DNA from: JBLIDK01 sp047632595
Lineage (GTDB): Bacteria > Bacteroidota > Bacteroidia > Sphingobacteriales > Sphingobacteriaceae
Length of the DNA stretch: 54,408 nucleotides
Direction: 5' to 3'
Assembly: GCA_047632595.1 (NCBI GenBank)
Contig: JBLIDK010000009.1
Coordinates: forward strand, 1-54,408
Made by a program: the position numbers and the translations under genes. The notes beneath the pieces are model-generated. The model was not told the DNA's origin. It saw only the letters and a program-made list of their open reading frames with translations, and searched no databases. This document shows positions 52,580 to 54,408 of this stretch, piece after piece; position 1 is the stretch's first letter; every line of letters begins with the position of its first letter.

Positions 52580-53596
52580 ATGAAGAACATTTTTGTATTC
52601 GTTTTAGGTGTTGTATTCCTTTTGGGTAGTTATAGCTGTTCAACAGATCTTGATATAAATGCACCTTATGAAGAAATAACAGTGGTTTATGGACTTCTGA
52701 ATTTATCAGATTCAATTCAATACATAAAAGTAAACAAAGCATATTTAAGTGAAAACCGTAGTGCCTTTTTAGATGCACAAGAACCTGATTCCTTGTATCA
52801 CCCAGATGCATTAAGAGTTCAGCTTGTACCTTTTGTTAATTTTTCTTCAGGTAATGCAATTGTGTGTGAATTGGATACTGTCTCTAAAGAATCAGGTGTT
52901 TTTGCTGGACCTAATCAGTTACTTTATAGAATTCCAAAAAACACGAATTTAAACCCTTCTGCTACCTATAAGCTTGAAGTAATAAAAACATCAACTGATG
53001 AAGTAATTGCTAGCTCAAGTACGGCTCTAGTAGGAGATTTTAACGTTACTAACCCAACAGTAACTGCTAAAGTAAGGTTATCTAGAGGTAATGGGATATA
53101 TAATATTTTTAGACTAGACTGGGTTGTAGCAGAAAATAGTGAATTGTATGAAGTTGAAGCAAAATTTAGTTTTATCGAGAAAAATAAAACTTCGGGAGCC
53201 GAAGCATTTAAAACCGTTACTTGGGTTATAACTCCAGGAGTTTCTCCTACCCAAAGTGCAGGATCTACGTTCAAATTAGGCGCATTAGATGGTAAAAACT
53301 TTTTTGAAACCGTCGCAAAAAAGGTTCAACCAAACAATAATGTTGATAGAATTCTTTTGAATGAAATGCACTTAGATTTTTCTGTTGCAGAGGAACAACT
53401 AGCAACCTTAATTGAAACCTCACAACCTAACACTGCTGTAACCCAGGTTAAACCTCAGTTTAGTAATATTGAAGGTGGAGTTGGAATATTCTCAAGTAGA
53501 CTTACCAAAAGAGAAACAAGAGATATGGATGATGCTACAATTAATGAGTTGATTTCTGGAGAGATAACAGGAAATTTAGGATTTAAAAAGCAGTAA
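52580..53596 (+). CDS. Lipoprotein, first of a tandem paralogous pair
   Basis: 338 residues with a lipobox (GSYSC, Cys about 20). After the Cys comes DLDINAPYEEITVVYGLL and later VFAGPNQLLYRIP; both blocks recur in the next gene (DLNAEYKEIPIIYGIL, VFAGPNQTLYATP). The rest is beta-rich. It has the look of DUF4249-type Bacteroidota surface lipoproteins, but I am not sure of the family. It is separated by 34 bases from its paralogue. The only plausible start is 52580, which gives the full signal. Function unknown. Confidence 0.82.
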   Translation: MKNIFVFVLGVVFLLGSYSCSTDLDINAPYEEITVVYGLLNLSDSIQYIKVNKAYLSENRSAFLDAQEPDSLYHPDALRVQLVPFVNFSSGNAIVCELDTVSKESGVFAGPNQLLYRIPKNTNLNPSATYKLEVIKTSTDEVIASSSTALVGDFNVTNPTVTAKVRLSRGNGIYNIFRLDWVVAENSELYEVEAKFSFIEKNKTSGAEAFKTVTWVITPGVSPTQSAGSTFKLGALDGKNFFETVAKKVQPNNNVDRILLNEMHLDFSVAEEQLATLIETSQPNTAVTQVKPQFSNIEGGVGIFSSRLTKRETRDMDDATINELISGEITGNLGFKKQ

Positions 53597-53630
53597 AATC
53601 TAACCTAGTATAGTGAACTAAAGTTGCACA

Positions 53631-54408
53631 ATGATAAAGTATGTAGAGTTTGTTTTAATTGGACTTCTTCTAACAATCTCCTCATGCAACAATACAATAG
53701 ACCTTAATGCAGAATACAAAGAAATTCCAATTATTTATGGAATTTTAGACCCTGCTGATAGCATTCAATTAATAAAAATAAACAAGGCCTTTCAAAATCA
53801 AGAAACTAGTGCGCTTTTAGCCGCCCAGGTTCCAGACTCACTCTACTTCAAAGAAAATTTAATAGTAACTATTGAAGAATACAATGGCTTTAGTTTAATA
53901 CAATCGGTTTTATTAAATTCTGTTATTAGTCCAAAATATGAAGGTGTATTTGCTGGACCAAATCAAACACTTTATGCCACTCCCACCTCATTTAAAGTTA
54001 ATCCGCAAAGGAAATACCGTTTAGTAGTTCAAAATGCTCAAAGCAATGAAATACTAGCAAGAGCCATTACAGAAGTTCCAAATGAATTTGAAATTAATAT
54101 CTCTACAGGTAATGAGATATTAATTGATCCAAGGGGCGTGCAACAATTCCCTTTTAATTGGACAGTAACCCAAGATGCGGCAATTTATGAAGTAGACTTA
54201 ATATTAAGCTTCAAAGAAGTTAATTCAAGAACTGGCGAAACTGTCAATGTTGACTTAAGTATTCCTTTAATCCAGAACATTAGACCAATACCTAGTGAAA
54301 ATAAATTAAGGTATGTGTCAAACGGTTCCAACATTTTTATATACCTAGCTCTTGCTTTAGACAAAAATGAAGAGGTTTGCAGGTATTTAGATACCACTGC
54401 CTCCATAA
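53631..54408 (+). CDS. Lipoprotein, second paralogue, cut by the window end
   Basis: An ATG at 53631 opens a frame that stays open to the last base (259 codons seen). The start gives a lipobox (TISSC, Cys about 19) and the two blocks shared with the preceding protein, in the same order and spacing, so this is a tandem duplicate that has diverged strongly. The TAA that ends the window is out of frame and is not its stop. If length matches the neighbour about 80 residues lie beyond the window. Function unknown. Confidence 0.82.
   Translation, partial: MIKYVEFVLIGLLLTISSCNNTIDLNAEYKEIPIIYGILDPADSIQLIKINKAFQNQETSALLAAQVPDSLYFKENLIVTIEEYNGFSLIQSVLLNSVISPKYEGVFAGPNQTLYATPTSFKVNPQRKYRLVVQNAQSNEILARAITEVPNEFEINISTGNEILIDPRGVQQFPFNWTVTQDAAIYEVDLILSFKEVNSRTGETVNVDLSIPLIQNIRPIPSENKLRYVSNGSNIFIYLALALDKNEEVCRYLDTTASI

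Noticed and set aside
1..54408. CRISPR array, tRNA or rRNA genes
   Set aside because: No regularly spaced repeats, cloverleaf with conserved T-loop, or rRNA-like sequence was seen by eye; a tRNAscan-SE or Infernal run would settle this.

Overview
The window is AT-rich DNA from a member of the Bacteroidota, most likely a flavobacterial or cryomorphacean lineage. Evidence: several secreted proteins end in type IX secretion (T9SS) C-terminal sorting domains, gene starts are preceded by the Bacteroidota -7 box TAnnTTTG, and many families are typical of the phylum (DUF6029, DUF4292, DUF4294, DUF3276, Omp28, long SecA). I saw no tRNA, rRNA, CRISPR array or complete insertion sequence. Almost all of the window is dense chromosomal gene content; the accessory-looking parts are the left edge and roughly 22.3-24.4 kb.

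Layout. 1-0.55 kb: the tail of an unidentified gene, a terminator, and an orphan C-terminal fragment of pyruvate dehydrogenase E1 beta. 0.55-6.4 kb: a small T9SS cargo protein, then a forward cluster of Omp28-like T9SS protein, TlpA-like thioredoxin, DUF6029 outer-membrane protein and Omp28-like lipoprotein. 6.5-7.8 kb: glyA. 8.0-16.9 kb: a long, tightly packed and often translationally coupled operon: nucleotidyltransferase, nitronate monooxygenase/FabK-like enzyme, acylphosphatase, flippase, dUTPase, second nucleotidyltransferase, TPR protein, DUF4292 lipoprotein (possibly LolB-like), EnvC-like murein hydrolase activator. 16.9-22.2 kb: a membrane-cytochrome c protein, hflX and sdhCAB.

22.3-24.4 kb: a 116-bp repeat occurs twice as direct copies (four mismatches), bracketing a yefM-yoeB toxin-antitoxin operon with a clear TGTACA operator and an NAD(P)-binding oxidoreductase; repeat-like intergenic DNA follows. 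24.4-40.9 kb is mostly housekeeping, largely on the minus strand: M20 amidohydrolase, SPOR protein, secA, purD (+), ychF, agmatinase-like, DUF3276, truA, purA, STAS protein, Fur-family regulator, RelA/SpoT, DUF4294 (+), MtfA-like peptidase and a glycosyltransferase.

41.1-54.4 kb: lysS and ung; a lipoprotein; a T9SS-secreted peptidoglycan amidase; a secreted PIG-L deacetylase followed by an overlooked 38-residue membrane protein and a sodium/solute symporter with a large extra loop; a T9SS protein; a sterol-desaturase-family enzyme; panB; and two tandem paralogous lipoproteins, the second cut by the window end.

The best candidates for undescribed biology are the Omp28/TlpA/DUF6029 thiol-redox-like surface cluster, the PIG-L/38-aa/symporter module, the repeat-bracketed toxin-antitoxin segment and the SirB-like/cytochrome c fusion. 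None is proven by sequence alone. Family assignments are from recognised motifs, not from database searches.
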